Under the pieces are notes generated by a model, which saw nothing but the letters and a program-made list of their open reading frames with translations, had not been told where the DNA came from and did not search any database. 64,000 nt of DNA from Prosopocoilus inquinatus (taxonomy: Eukaryota > Arthropoda > Insecta > Coleoptera > Lucanidae), in the NCBI GenBank assembly GCA_036172665.1, contig CM069869.1, positions 434,001-498,000 of the forward strand, read 5' to 3'. Positions 37,315 through 46,345 of the stretch are shown piece by piece; the first letter of the stretch is position 1, and every line of letters starts with the position of its first letter. The translations under genes and the position numbers were made by a program.

Positions 37315-38900
37315 TCGTCGATGGTTCTCTAATTATTTTTGTAGTAGGTTTGTGTCAATCAAATAAGCGACCAGCTTGGCGACGAAAAAAATTATTGTTT
37401 ATTTTTGACAAAAGTAAATAAAATTCCATCTGGTAATCATTGACAAAAGTTAAGCTGTAATGGATTAACAAGTGTGCTTTCAGGCTGATTAAATTTAAGT
37501 TGCTCTGCTCCACGACATAACAATGCAAAATTAAAGATGCCCTCGCGAAAACAAGATTAACTTTTACGATACGTCATACGAATCTTAACTTGAGGTAAGA
37601 TGTTACGTCTGCTCTTGCAAAAAAAATTATTAAAGTTAAAGATGCCCGGCAGATGAGAAATTTTTGCTGATTATGTGGTCCAAAATCTTTGACAGCATTA
37701 CAATTTGATAATGTGACGAAATTATTCTTTTGTCCAACTTTAATCTTCTTGTTTTAGAATATCTATGTAAGTTACATTACATATTGTAAACCATAGGGGG
37801 TAGTCAAGGAAAATTCAAACCCGCAGACACTTTCTACAGGATGTCTAGAAAATCCAGGGCAAATCCCCGAATGCTGTCAAATGTGCTTCAGGCGGTGGCA
37901 GATTTGAAAGATGCAAAAGGTTCAACGGCCAAAAGAATCCTCGAGCAGGTCCAAACGGCGATAAACATTTCAAATTTGAAGCCGAAGCCCAGAAACATTG
38001 TGACACAAGTTAGGAAAGCCTTGAGACATGCGGTGGAAACGGGCATTTTGAAAATGAAAGCGGGAAAATACAAGCTCGCCTTGGGGCAAGGTAATTATTC
38101 TACGTCCACGAAAAAGGGGAAAACGAATCACCGAACACGGTCGCATAAGAAAAAGAGGGTAGAGGGAGAGGACGATGAGAAATCAGACCGTCGCTGCAGG
38201 AAACCCGACCGAAGGAAAAAGGAAAGATTGCAAAGACGAAGAAGGAAACCGTGTAAGAAAAGATCACATTCCGATAGTCCTACATCCACGAATACTCGTT
38301 GTTCTACTCGTTACGACTCGTCTTCCATCTGCACTTATTTCGATTCAGATGAAGAGTACATTAGGCCAAAACGCAGCGGAAATAAACGATCGCACAAGAA
38401 AAATGTTCGAATAAGGCAACCCAAGAGGAGGCGAGGTCGCAAGCGGAAGAGAACAGTGAAAAGACAAAGTACTCCGATACCCATGCTTCCTGACAAGTCT
38501 ATCGGAGAATTGGATGACGATACTCCGAGTTTCAACAGCAAGAAAAGTATTAATCTATTTCAGGACGATTATGTCCCTCAAAGTCTTCCGGATTTCCCTC
38601 AAGACAGTTGCATGGAACCACTGGAGATGCGTCCGGAATGCGACAATCCCAATTGTCTTTGCAATCTCAAGCAAGAACCGTTCGATGATGGCCGTTACGA
38701 TGACACAAACGGTTCACAATATATGTAAAGTTTAATAGATTTTGTCTGCCGCCATTTAATACATCATGAAACGAATTCTTTTGTTGTGGAGCTTAAATAT
38801 AGCAAACTGTTTTCTGTGACTTATGCGATCTGTAATTTGAAAATTTTTATAGTGTCTGAAAATATATTTTTTATCACGAAAAGTTCATTTTTAATATCTT
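37315..38900 (+). repeat. Inverted segmental duplication, copy A
   Basis: Matches the reverse complement of 43970-46345 over promoter, coding and 3' regions. Anchors outside the coding region are TTCCATCTGGTAATC (about 37423, also at about 46240 on -), TTGAGGTAAG (about 37590 against 46130), the block CATAGGGGGTAGTCAAGG before the start codons, and TTTTTATAGTGTCTG after the stops. Copy A lacks the MITE present in copy B. Confidence 0.8.
37841..38728 (+). CDS. Intronless H15 (linker-histone fold) basic protein, copy A
   Basis: 295 residues. Residues about 9-80 resemble the winged-helix H15 domain of linker histones: MLSNVLQAVADLKDAKGSTAKRI, then an amphipathic segment ending VTQVRKALRHAVETGILKMK with the short GKYKLAL wing. 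Residues about 95-215 are strongly basic with Arg/Lys runs and Ser/Thr, consistent with DNA or RNA binding. The tail is acidic with C267, C272 and C274 and LKQE, a sumoylation-type motif. A nuclear chromatin protein is the best reading. I do not recognise a named gene. It is longer than typical H1 and carries the domain at its very N terminus. A near-identical inverted paralogue is at 44105-44992. The frame is full length and starts at the first ATG, preserved in both copies. Confidence 0.75.
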   Translation: MSRKSRANPRMLSNVLQAVADLKDAKGSTAKRILEQVQTAINISNLKPKPRNIVTQVRKALRHAVETGILKMKAGKYKLALGQGNYSTSTKKGKTNHRTRSHKKKRVEGEDDEKSDRRCRKPDRRKKERLQRRRRKPCKKRSHSDSPTSTNTRCSTRYDSSSICTYFDSDEEYIRPKRSGNKRSHKKNVRIRQPKRRRGRKRKRTVKRQSTPIPMLPDKSIGELDDDTPSFNSKKSINLFQDDYVPQSLPDFPQDSCMEPLEMRPECDNPNCLCNLKQEPFDDGRYDDTNGSQYM

Positions 38901-39337
38901 ATCTTTTATTACGGAGCCAGCGAATTCTTCATAAACCCAAAACGAGAGAAGTCTATTAGTTATAGATATAAAAGGCACTAGGGTAGATGTATCATAAGAA
39001 ATATCAAAAATTCTAAAGATACAAAAAAAACGTTTTCTAAGGAATACTTTCTAAACATTTCTTCAAAGTATTGCAAGATTTGTGTAGTGGTAACCTTTGT
39101 TAAATTTCTAAAACCATTTGAAATGCGGCTTGTCTTACTGTGAGGCATCATATCAATATCATCCAAATCGATTCAACCTTAGTTCTTTATTATAAAGAAA
39201 ATAATTTTTTTCTATCAAACTGAATATTGGGCTAATGAAACATGAACAGGTCTAAATACGAACCTAATAAAAATACTAATTTTAATCCAAAATTTAATTT
39301 CGTTCTTTCCATTAATGTATTTAAATAATTTAATTCG

Positions 39338-39477
39338 CCAGGAGCTGGTACTTTGGTAACTGGTTAATTTTAATCTTCCTTTTATTCCCATAGACATAAT
39401 TATATTTACAAATTATTGTAGTCATGGGAATAAACGAACAGTTAAAGTTAATCAGGGATTAAAGTACCGGCCCTGGG
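39338..39477. repeat. Foldback element, 140 bp
   Basis: CCAGGAGCTGGTACTTT at the left pairs with AAAGTACCGGCCCTGG at the right; TTTTATTCCCAT and ATGGGAATAAA continue the pairing inward. Arms of about 60 bp, loop of about 20 bp. Probably a MITE lying downstream of H15 copy A. Confidence 0.65.
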
Positions 39478-39929
39478 TCGTTCTCTGTTGTAAATATTTA
39501 CTTTGTTCCGCAGCGATACTTAAGTGATTCGAAACCATCAAAATCAGTTGCCCGCCGAAGGAATGATTTTAACAGCGTCCTACGTGCGAATTGAATTCCC
39601 GCGTAACAGCTAATCTTGATGAGGTCAATATCAGAACATTTGGATGGTCTCCACACAGTTTCGATCTTAACCCGATCGGAGTATTTATGGGGCATGCTGG
39701 AGAAACGAATTCGGTAAAGAAATCCGCTTCCTACGACTAAAAATGAATGTAGAATTGCTGCAAAAGAACAATGGGAGAATCCAAAACCTTCTTTCCAGCC
39801 TACCAAGAAGAATGAAGACAGTCATTCAAGCTCGTGGAGGAAACACGTGTTACTGAAATTCATTTGTTTTAATATAGATAGGTTATTTTTGAAACTGTTC
39901 AGTTATTAACACAATCTCTGACAAATTCA

Positions 39930-40800
39930 AGAACGCGTTACTGTCTCCCACTCAACGTAGGGTCACTGAATCAACACACTTACGTGTTCAGATAACGCCA
40001 TCACATTCCTATTATGAGTTTATTGTGTAATAAAGATAACAAATATAAATGTCGAAAGAGCAACAAGGAAATCAACACTTTTAGGGAATTCTGTTTACTA
40101 CAATGGTAGTAGTTTACGGCCGACTGTCTAATTAGGTTATGTTATTCTATGCAGCCATAGTAAGGTTGCGTTAAGTGAACGGCAATTCTGACCAAAGTGG
40201 TCAGACTTTAGTAACCGCTTACTTAACCACCACAGTTAATGGCTAGGTAGGCACTGTGATTATAAATTATGACAGAAGAGGTCGGGAATGGAACAGGTTT
40301 TGAAAGAGTCTCTAAATTTCGAAATTAGTGAAATACGCCACGGGTTTACTTCGTTTAAATCTTTGGATAATAAAAAAATAATATATCTAACTCTTAGCTA
40401 CATTCCTTATTTCACTTCAGCTGCATTTACTATTCTGCTCCGTCAAATTGGTCCGACTAATCACTTAACGTTTCAGACCACGCTGGACATATTTTAAATC
40501 GCGACCAATTTTTCCAATCAGCTGACTGATCACGTGGTACAGTCTGACCGTTGACTTAAAGATTTTGCTTAAAATAACCGTTCACTTAACGCAACCTAAA
40601 TTTCCATTTGGGAAACGTCACTTCGAATAACAAACTTTCGACTATGTTGTTTTTTTAATCTCCAAATGAGTTTATTGTGCGACAAGGACAGATAGGAAAA
40701 GTCACTAATGTCGCTACCTGAACAAGAAGTGCGCCGATTTAGTACCTTAACTCAACACGGATCAGCGCCGTGCACTTGGAAAAGACCTGATGTGATGAGT
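39930..40800 (-). repeat. Dispersed repeat family 2, copy B, split by a MITE
   Basis: The reverse-complement counterpart of the repeat at 16660-17650. Segments 39930-40160 and 40600-40790 carry the shared anchors GAACACGTAAG, GGAATTCTGTTTACT, TCGCTAC and CGATTTAGTACC. A 433-bp PIF-like MITE splits it, at a place near where copy A is split. Confidence 0.6.
40164..40596. mobile_element. PIF/Harbinger-type MITE, 433 bp
   Basis: Terminal inverted repeats GGTTGCGTTAAGTGAACGG (left) and CCGTTCACTTAACGCAACC (right) are perfect over 19 bp. They are flanked by TAA at 40161-40163 and 40597-40599, the 3-bp TWA duplication typical of PIF/Harbinger elements. The interior contains GGTCAGACT and CAGTCTGACC subterminal inversions. 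No transposase is encoded. Confidence 0.75.
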
Positions 40801-41096
40801 AGTAATCGTTGATCGCGATACTCCTGTACCAATGTTATGTCAATTAAAACTGAACTAAATTTGAGGAACAATCCTTATTAATAGACTGCGGAAGTTTAGG
40901 CACTAAAAAATTCTATTTTGGACGCCCAAGAAAGGCTCATATATGTGTATAATAGGCACAAATAAAGTATAAATAGTCTTCAAAGAATTTATAACGAGTT
41001 TCCACTTTCATTATTCCTACTTCCCTGTCAAATATATCATAGAGCATTAAACGCAACAATACATTGCCTTGCGTTATGCGTTAGCCAAGACGGCTT

Positions 41097-41470
41097 TTAA
41101 TTTTTACTATCTGTTTCAAAATCAAAAAACCACCAACCTTGCAATTTACCTCCTGGACACAACCGGCAACACTGATGCAAAAACCTGCTAGTTACAAATT
41201 TAGGGAGAAGAAATGTAAGGTTGTATGTCAAAAATGTTTCAACTTGACAATTATAAGCTGCCAGAAATACAATCATCCCTACGTTGCATTTTAAAAAATT
41301 TTGTTGCAAATCGTTTTTGATTGCAGTGAAAACATCGAGCAGCCTCTGTACAGCTGTTTCAGCCCTGCTTGGAGCTTCGTCAGCAGAGACGTAGCTCGAC
41401 ATTCCAACTGCAAACAAAAACGACTTGTCCAATTTATTCGCAATTGCGATGTAAGAGTGATGAACAGATA
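41097..41470 (-). repeat. Dispersed repeat family 3 with an open, exon-like frame, copy A
   Basis: A 111-codon frame at 41432-41097 begins near a TTTGCAG acceptor-like site (about 41407) and encodes VGMSSYVSADEAPSRAETAV and onward to IKNDL. The same frame, with about 85% identical residues, is found at 52960-53093 on +. DNA similarity extends upstream through TTGCGAATAAATTGG to TGTTCATC near 41465. I do not recognise the protein. It could be a piece of an uncharacterised transposon or a captured exon. Confidence 0.5.
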
Positions 41471-41567
41471 ATCATGTCAAAGCATTGTAAATCTAGGTAA
41501 CCAACGTAACACTCGTGGTCGCATTTATTCTCGATCTGTCATGTTGACTGTTTCATGTGACACATAT

Positions 41568-42453
41568 TGTAACGATAAGGATTTAATTTTTAGCCTAAAA
41601 TTAATAATTATAAAATGTAAAGGAGTCGCGACGAAATATTTCCGCGAGGAATAAAGTAGAACAATTAAGACAGCAATCTTGCGAAATCTAAGCTACAAGC
41701 GGTTCACGTTTCATAACAAAACACGCGCTATATGTGGGACAAATTAATACAACAGGTGACGAAAGGAGAACACAGAAACATGTCATAACAGTCGAATAGA
41801 CAGATTTTCGCCTATATAACGTACGGAAGAAAATGGGAAGGCGGTCGAACCCGACTCCGGTAGGCTTAGTGCCTACTGTAAGAAGGGCAGCCGCCCTCGG
41901 AGTCGAACCAGCCGTCGACTCAAGTAGGCCTAGTGCCAACTTCTCCGGGAGGACCTTCCTCACCGACGCCGTGCGGCCGCCGCCGCGTCGGGACGCTGCC
42001 CGTTTCACGGAGGCATCCTCACCGACGCCTTGCTGCCGCCACCCTCATCAGGACGCTGCCCGTTCCACGGAGGCATTCTCACCGACGCCTTGCCGCCGCC
42101 ACCCTCATCAGGACGCTGCCGTTTCCAAGAAGGATCATCCTCACCGACGCCTTGCTGCCGCCATCCTCATCAGGACATCTCATCGCAATTGCTGCAGCCC
42201 TCGAGATTGCCCTGGATCCGGTTAGCCGAATCGTCGGGTCTCTTCAACCCCAGCACAGAGGGATTCCTCATCCTCGCTGTCGCAGCCGACTCGTCGCGAT
42301 TTCGATAATCACGAAAATGCACCCCCGCACATTTAAAGATCGTCCGCCGATAGATAATAATATTCAGTAAATAAAGGTATACATTGTTTTTGGTAAACTG
42401 TGTTTTCAAGCTCTACCACTGAGAACCCGCTACCTACCCCTAACCACGTGACA
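41568..42453 (+). mobile_element. Solo LTR, 886 bp, with 4-bp target duplication
   Basis: Begins TGTAACGATAAGG and ends CCACGTGACA (TG...CA) between perfect 4-bp duplications ATAT at 41564-41567 and 42454-42457, the size made by many Ty3/Gypsy elements. It carries TATATAA at 41813-41819 and AATAAA at 42370-42375 in the same orientation, so U3, R and U5 are all discernible on +. No internal retroviral-type genes lie on either side, hence a solo LTR from recombination between two LTRs. Confidence 0.7.
41949..42178 (+). repeat. GC-rich 60-bp tandem repeat inside the solo LTR
   Basis: ACCGACGCC recurs at 41962, 42021, 42081 and 42143, spacings of 59, 60 and 62 bp. Each unit continues with GCCGCC, CTCATCAGGACG and a CACGGAGGC-like block. 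GC content is far above the rest of the window. Two + frames remain open through the array (41833-42225 and 41933-42370), so a proline/arginine-rich peptide could be read, but nothing proves it is coding. Confidence 0.7.
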
Positions 42454-43969
42454 ATATTACCGTGAAGTCTCTGAGAAATAGAATTTCTTTTTAATTAAAA
42501 TGACTCATTAAGTCTGTTCGTAGAGAGTTTCTGGCTGGTCAAGCTTATTGGCTCATGGGAATCGTCCAGGAAATATTTTATTAATAAATTTCATCGTAAA
42601 ATGTAATGGAGGCCATCATTAAATACCAAACATACGTTGATACCAGGGGTTTTCAAATTTGCTGTATTTGAGGAATTATTGAGTTATGGAGAAGATTGAA
42701 ATAATAAAGAATTAAAATCAAAGGTATCGTTGTCCGATAATTGTTTCATTTTGAATAAAAAGCCGCAATTCTTGTTTTCAATGGGTATCTACAGCGCACC
42801 TACAATATTCCAAAAAAATTGTCACAGACATCATTTTTTTATGAATAAGAACGGTTGGATTAACCATTTTAATTTACGCAAATTTAAAATTCATTCTGAG
42901 AATTTTTAAAAAAGAAACGTTATAGACATTTTTATCTGAAATAGACATTTACGCATAAATAAGCAAAAATAACCATTATAAACCTTACCTTACCTTTTGA
43001 ATAGTATCTTGATGAAACGTATTTATAAGCCGGTCCTATCGAAGTAGTGACTAACAAATAAAAAGGGCAAATGTCGAAACTTCCGCAGTCTGGTTATCAA
43101 TCACGTGTTACTTTTCTTCTAAAGTTCCGTACTCAATGACTTAAGTTGTGAATTTTACGTATCAAGACTTCTTTGCAATTTCCTTGACAGATACATTAAT
43201 TTAAGTTTAAAAACAACGATTCAGCACAGTTTTATCTCTATTAATTCCCAAACATAAAAATAAATCAGTAATTGGTATAAAATATGCAATATTATATTTG
43301 TACTTAAAAAAAAAACGTGTAACACCGTGTCCCATCTTCCCCTGCTGTAATTTACGAGGGTGCAACTTGTGTGTTCCCTATAAATGTAAATTTGTCAGCG
43401 CACTAATGGTTCGCCTAAAGCCACAAATCCAGTTCAGCCGACGTTCGAAATGAACTTCATCTGTTTACTCACGTATGTCTGTTGATTCTCCACACAATAT
43501 TAACCTCCGATGAAATGAAAAATCTTAGGCGGCGTCCGTTAATAAAAGAAAGTTAAAACATTTCTTGATGAAAATCTCTATGCCCGGCTACGGGCGAATA
43601 ATGCAAATCTGATAGCGTTCTCTTTTCGTTGTTCTTTCCGTCTTCCAGACATCTTATTTATAGCTTTAAGAAAGTTAGTAAAATGCAGCTCATCGAAGTG
43701 TTAAAAGCCGACTACAGCGTTTGGGCGGACGCCAGGAAACACAATGTGATGCGGGAAATCCCCTGTTTGGTTCAAATTATTTTAGTTGTTTAACGTGAAA
43801 TACTAGATTTTATTTTTCTGCGATACATTCTAAATACGTTTATTTGTTTGTCGTTAGAATTAACGTGCCCGGAGAGTACGGCACGGGCGATGTCCAAAGC
43901 ATTGGGTCTTGTAAGCGTGTTTTCATTTAGTCACCAGCTATGTAATTTGCAAGTAGATATTAAAAGAAA
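42454..43969. other. Spacer between solo LTR and H15 copy B
   Basis: Mostly AT-rich with no gene supported. A short frame of 36 codons at 43683-43793 on + has coding-like composition but no recognised match. GTGCCCGGAGAGTACGGCAC near 43865 is an isolated GC-rich patch. Confidence 0.4.
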
Positions 43970-44104
43970 CTTTACATAATAAAACTTTTATTACCAGACA
44001 CTATAAAAATTTTGAAATTACAGATCATTGTATTAGTCACAGAAAACAGATTGCTGCACTTAAGCTTCATGACGAGTTAAATGACGACGGACAACTATTA
44101 AATT

Positions 44105-44992
44105 TTAGAAATATTGCGAACCATTTGTGTCATCATAATGGCCATCGTCGAATGGTTCTTGCTTGAGATTGCAAAGACAATTGGGATTGTCGCATTCCGG
44201 ACGCATCTCCAGTGGTTCCATGCAACTATCTTGAGGGAAATCCGGAAGACTTTGAGGGACATAATCATCTTGAAATAGGTTAATACTTTTCTTGCTACTG
44301 AAACTCGGAGTGTCGTCGTCTAGTTCTCCGAGGGACTTATCAGGAAGCATGGGTATCGGAGTACTTTGTCTTTTCACTGTTCTCTTCCGTTTGCGACCTC
44401 GCCTCCTCTTGGGTTGCCTTATTCGAACGCTTTTCTTATGCGATCGTTTCTTTCCGCTGCGTTTTGGCCTAATGTGCTCTTCATCCGAATCGAAATAAGT
44501 GCATATGGAAGACGAGTTGTAACGAGTAGAGCGAGAATGCGTGTTCGTAGATGTAGGACTATCGGAATGCGATCTTTTCCTGCACGGTTTTCTTTTTCTC
44601 TGCAATCTTTGCTTTTTCCTTCGGTCGGGTTTCCTGCAACGACGGTCTGATTTCTCATCGTCTTCTCCGTCGACTTTCTTTTTCTTGTGCGATCGTGCTC
44701 GTTGATTCGTTTTCCCCTTCTTCGTGGACGTGGAAGAATTACCTTGCCCCAAGGCGAGCTTGTATTTTCCCGCAGTCATTTTTAAAATTCCCGTTTCCAC
44801 CGCATGTCTCAAGGCTTTTCTAACTTGCGTCACAATGTTTCTGGGCTTCGGTTTCACATGTGAGATGTTTATCGCCGTTTGGACCTGCTCGAGGATTCTT
44901 TTGGCCGTTGAACCTTTTGCATCTTTCAAATCTGCCACCGCCTGAAGCACATTTGACAGCATTCGGGGATTTGCCCTGGATTTTCTAGACAT
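44105..44992 (-). CDS. Intronless H15 (linker-histone fold) basic protein, copy B
   Basis: 295 residues, the inverted partner of 37841-38728, with the same N-terminal winged-helix region, central basic domain, three tail cysteines and LKQE motif. Differences from copy A are mostly conservative or indel-balanced in the basic domain (a residue lost in the RRRRK run, a residue gained near TNTHSRS). The last residue is F instead of M. Many nucleotide differences are silent third-position changes. In the last 70 codons I count about a dozen silent and about three or four amino-acid changes. That favours purifying selection on both copies. Its function is inferred as in copy A: nuclear nucleic-acid binding, possibly chromatin of a specific tissue. 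Confidence 0.75.
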   Translation of the reverse strand: MSRKSRANPRMLSNVLQAVADLKDAKGSTAKRILEQVQTAINISHVKPKPRNIVTQVRKALRHAVETGILKMTAGKYKLALGQGNSSTSTKKGKTNQRARSHKKKKVDGEDDEKSDRRCRKPDRRKKQRLQRKRKPCRKRSHSDSPTSTNTHSRSTRYNSSSICTYFDSDEEHIRPKRSGKKRSHKKSVRIRQPKRRRGRKRKRTVKRQSTPIPMLPDKSLGELDDDTPSFSSKKSINLFQDDYVPQSLPDFPQDSCMEPLEMRPECDNPNCLCNLKQEPFDDGHYDDTNGSQYF

Positions 44993-45162
44993 CCTGTAGA
45001 AAGTGTCTGCGGGTTTGAATTTTCCTTGACTACCCCCTATGGTTTACAATGTGTAGTGTAACTTACATACGTATTCTAAAAACAAAAAGATTAAATTTAC
45101 CGGCGATCTAAGAAACTGTGGATAAATACCATTGGTAAATACATTGGTAAACACCAAATGTA

Positions 45163-45773
45163 CTGTGGCTTGCAAAAAAATCGCGTACACCTGCTTTTCG
45201 TTGTATTAAGTTAGTCTTGAGATTTAATTTGTCAGTGTCAAACAATTAAAATTCAGACTTAAATAAACATACTATGATGCACAAATAATATGTGGGAAGA
45301 AGAAATATTTGTAAATAGAAAAGATGGTTGGAGATAAATGTCCAAAAATATGGATTCACCGTTGGGATAATGCCCTTCTGAATTAAGAGAAAATCCAATA
45401 TAAACCGTAAGGGATTTCATGTTTTAACAATACTTTTGTCACCAACACGTCGAAAATTACAAATTCAACTTTGAAGAGTCTTGTCAAGTGTTAAAAAATT
45501 ATATTAATAGCAGAATATAAGCAATTGACAATTCTATTTCGATTAAATTACTTTTATGGGCCGTTAAATATTTGGAATGGCGTAATATTTATTGAACAAA
45601 TCATACTGTCTGACTCATACCATGTAAAACAGTAATCATTTCAATCTCAATTCCTAACCTGTACCTTTGGAAACATGACATAATTCTCAAAATACCCATT
45701 TACAAAGCAAAAAATAGGTAAAAACTCGGCTACTTGATGTTAAAGGTGTACGCGATTTTATTGCAAGCAAGTG
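45163..45773. mobile_element. Tc1-type MITE, 611 bp, upstream of H15 copy B
   Basis: GCTTGCAAAAAAATCGCGTA near the left end is inverted at the right end as TACGCGATTTTATTGCAAGC. Both ends are flanked by TA (45161-45162 and 45774-45775). No transposase frame. It sits about 170 bp upstream of the H15 copy B start codon, and the corresponding place upstream of copy A is empty, so it inserted after the duplication. Confidence 0.8.
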
Positions 45774-46345
45774 TATATACAATTTCTTATAAAATATAGA
45801 AAATTAAATAAATTTGTACTGATTTCATCTCTCCTGTAATTTGCAATACAATATGAATGCGCCGATTTTAGCTTGACTCGAGGTTGTAGGTATTGAGTTC
45901 TTATCAATGCTCATCGCCGTGTCACAAAACAGATTGACAGATTCTAAGAATTCCTGTTGAGTGATAGATCAAGAATTGACATAGTGTCATAGAAATGTCA
46001 GATTTTAGCACAGCTAAATAAAATATTTGGACGGTTTAATCAGCAAAACATGTCTGTAATTTTCTCCTTTACCTCGCACTTTAACATTCATACATTTACG
46101 TTCCAATAAAGGATGTTAACGACTTACCTCAAATTAAAAGATTTCGTGTAACGCGTCGGGGAGGGAAGCGACTTAAATTTGGTCAAGCTAAAAGGGCACT
46201 TGTTAGTCCATTGTAGTTTAACTTTTTTGACCGATTACCAGATGGAATTCTGTTGTTTTCTGACACAAATAAACAACAATTTTTTCGTCGCTTTATTTCC
46301 TTGACATAGGCCTACTATACAAATGGCCAAAGAATTATCAATCGA

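Larger units (their letters stand above)
43970..46345 (-). repeat. Inverted segmental duplication, copy B
   Basis: Reverse-complement counterpart of 37315-38900. It is longer because it holds the 611-bp MITE at 45163-45773 plus extra sequence (45774-46000). AATAAA is present after its stop (about 43983 on -) at a place where copy A reads differently. Confidence 0.8.

Noticed and set aside
41688..42008. Arginine/alanine-rich frame on - in the solo LTR
   Set aside because: Antisense of the GC-rich repeat array within the LTR; no evidence of coding.
40880..43092. AGACTGCGGAAGTTT and its inverse about 2.2 kb apart, as possible ends of one transposon
   Set aside because: Only about 15 bp match, no shared target duplication was found, and the span includes the solo LTR and other repeats.
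43683..43793. 36-codon frame with natural-looking composition near H15 copy B
   Set aside because: Too short, no splice partner, no similarity recognised.
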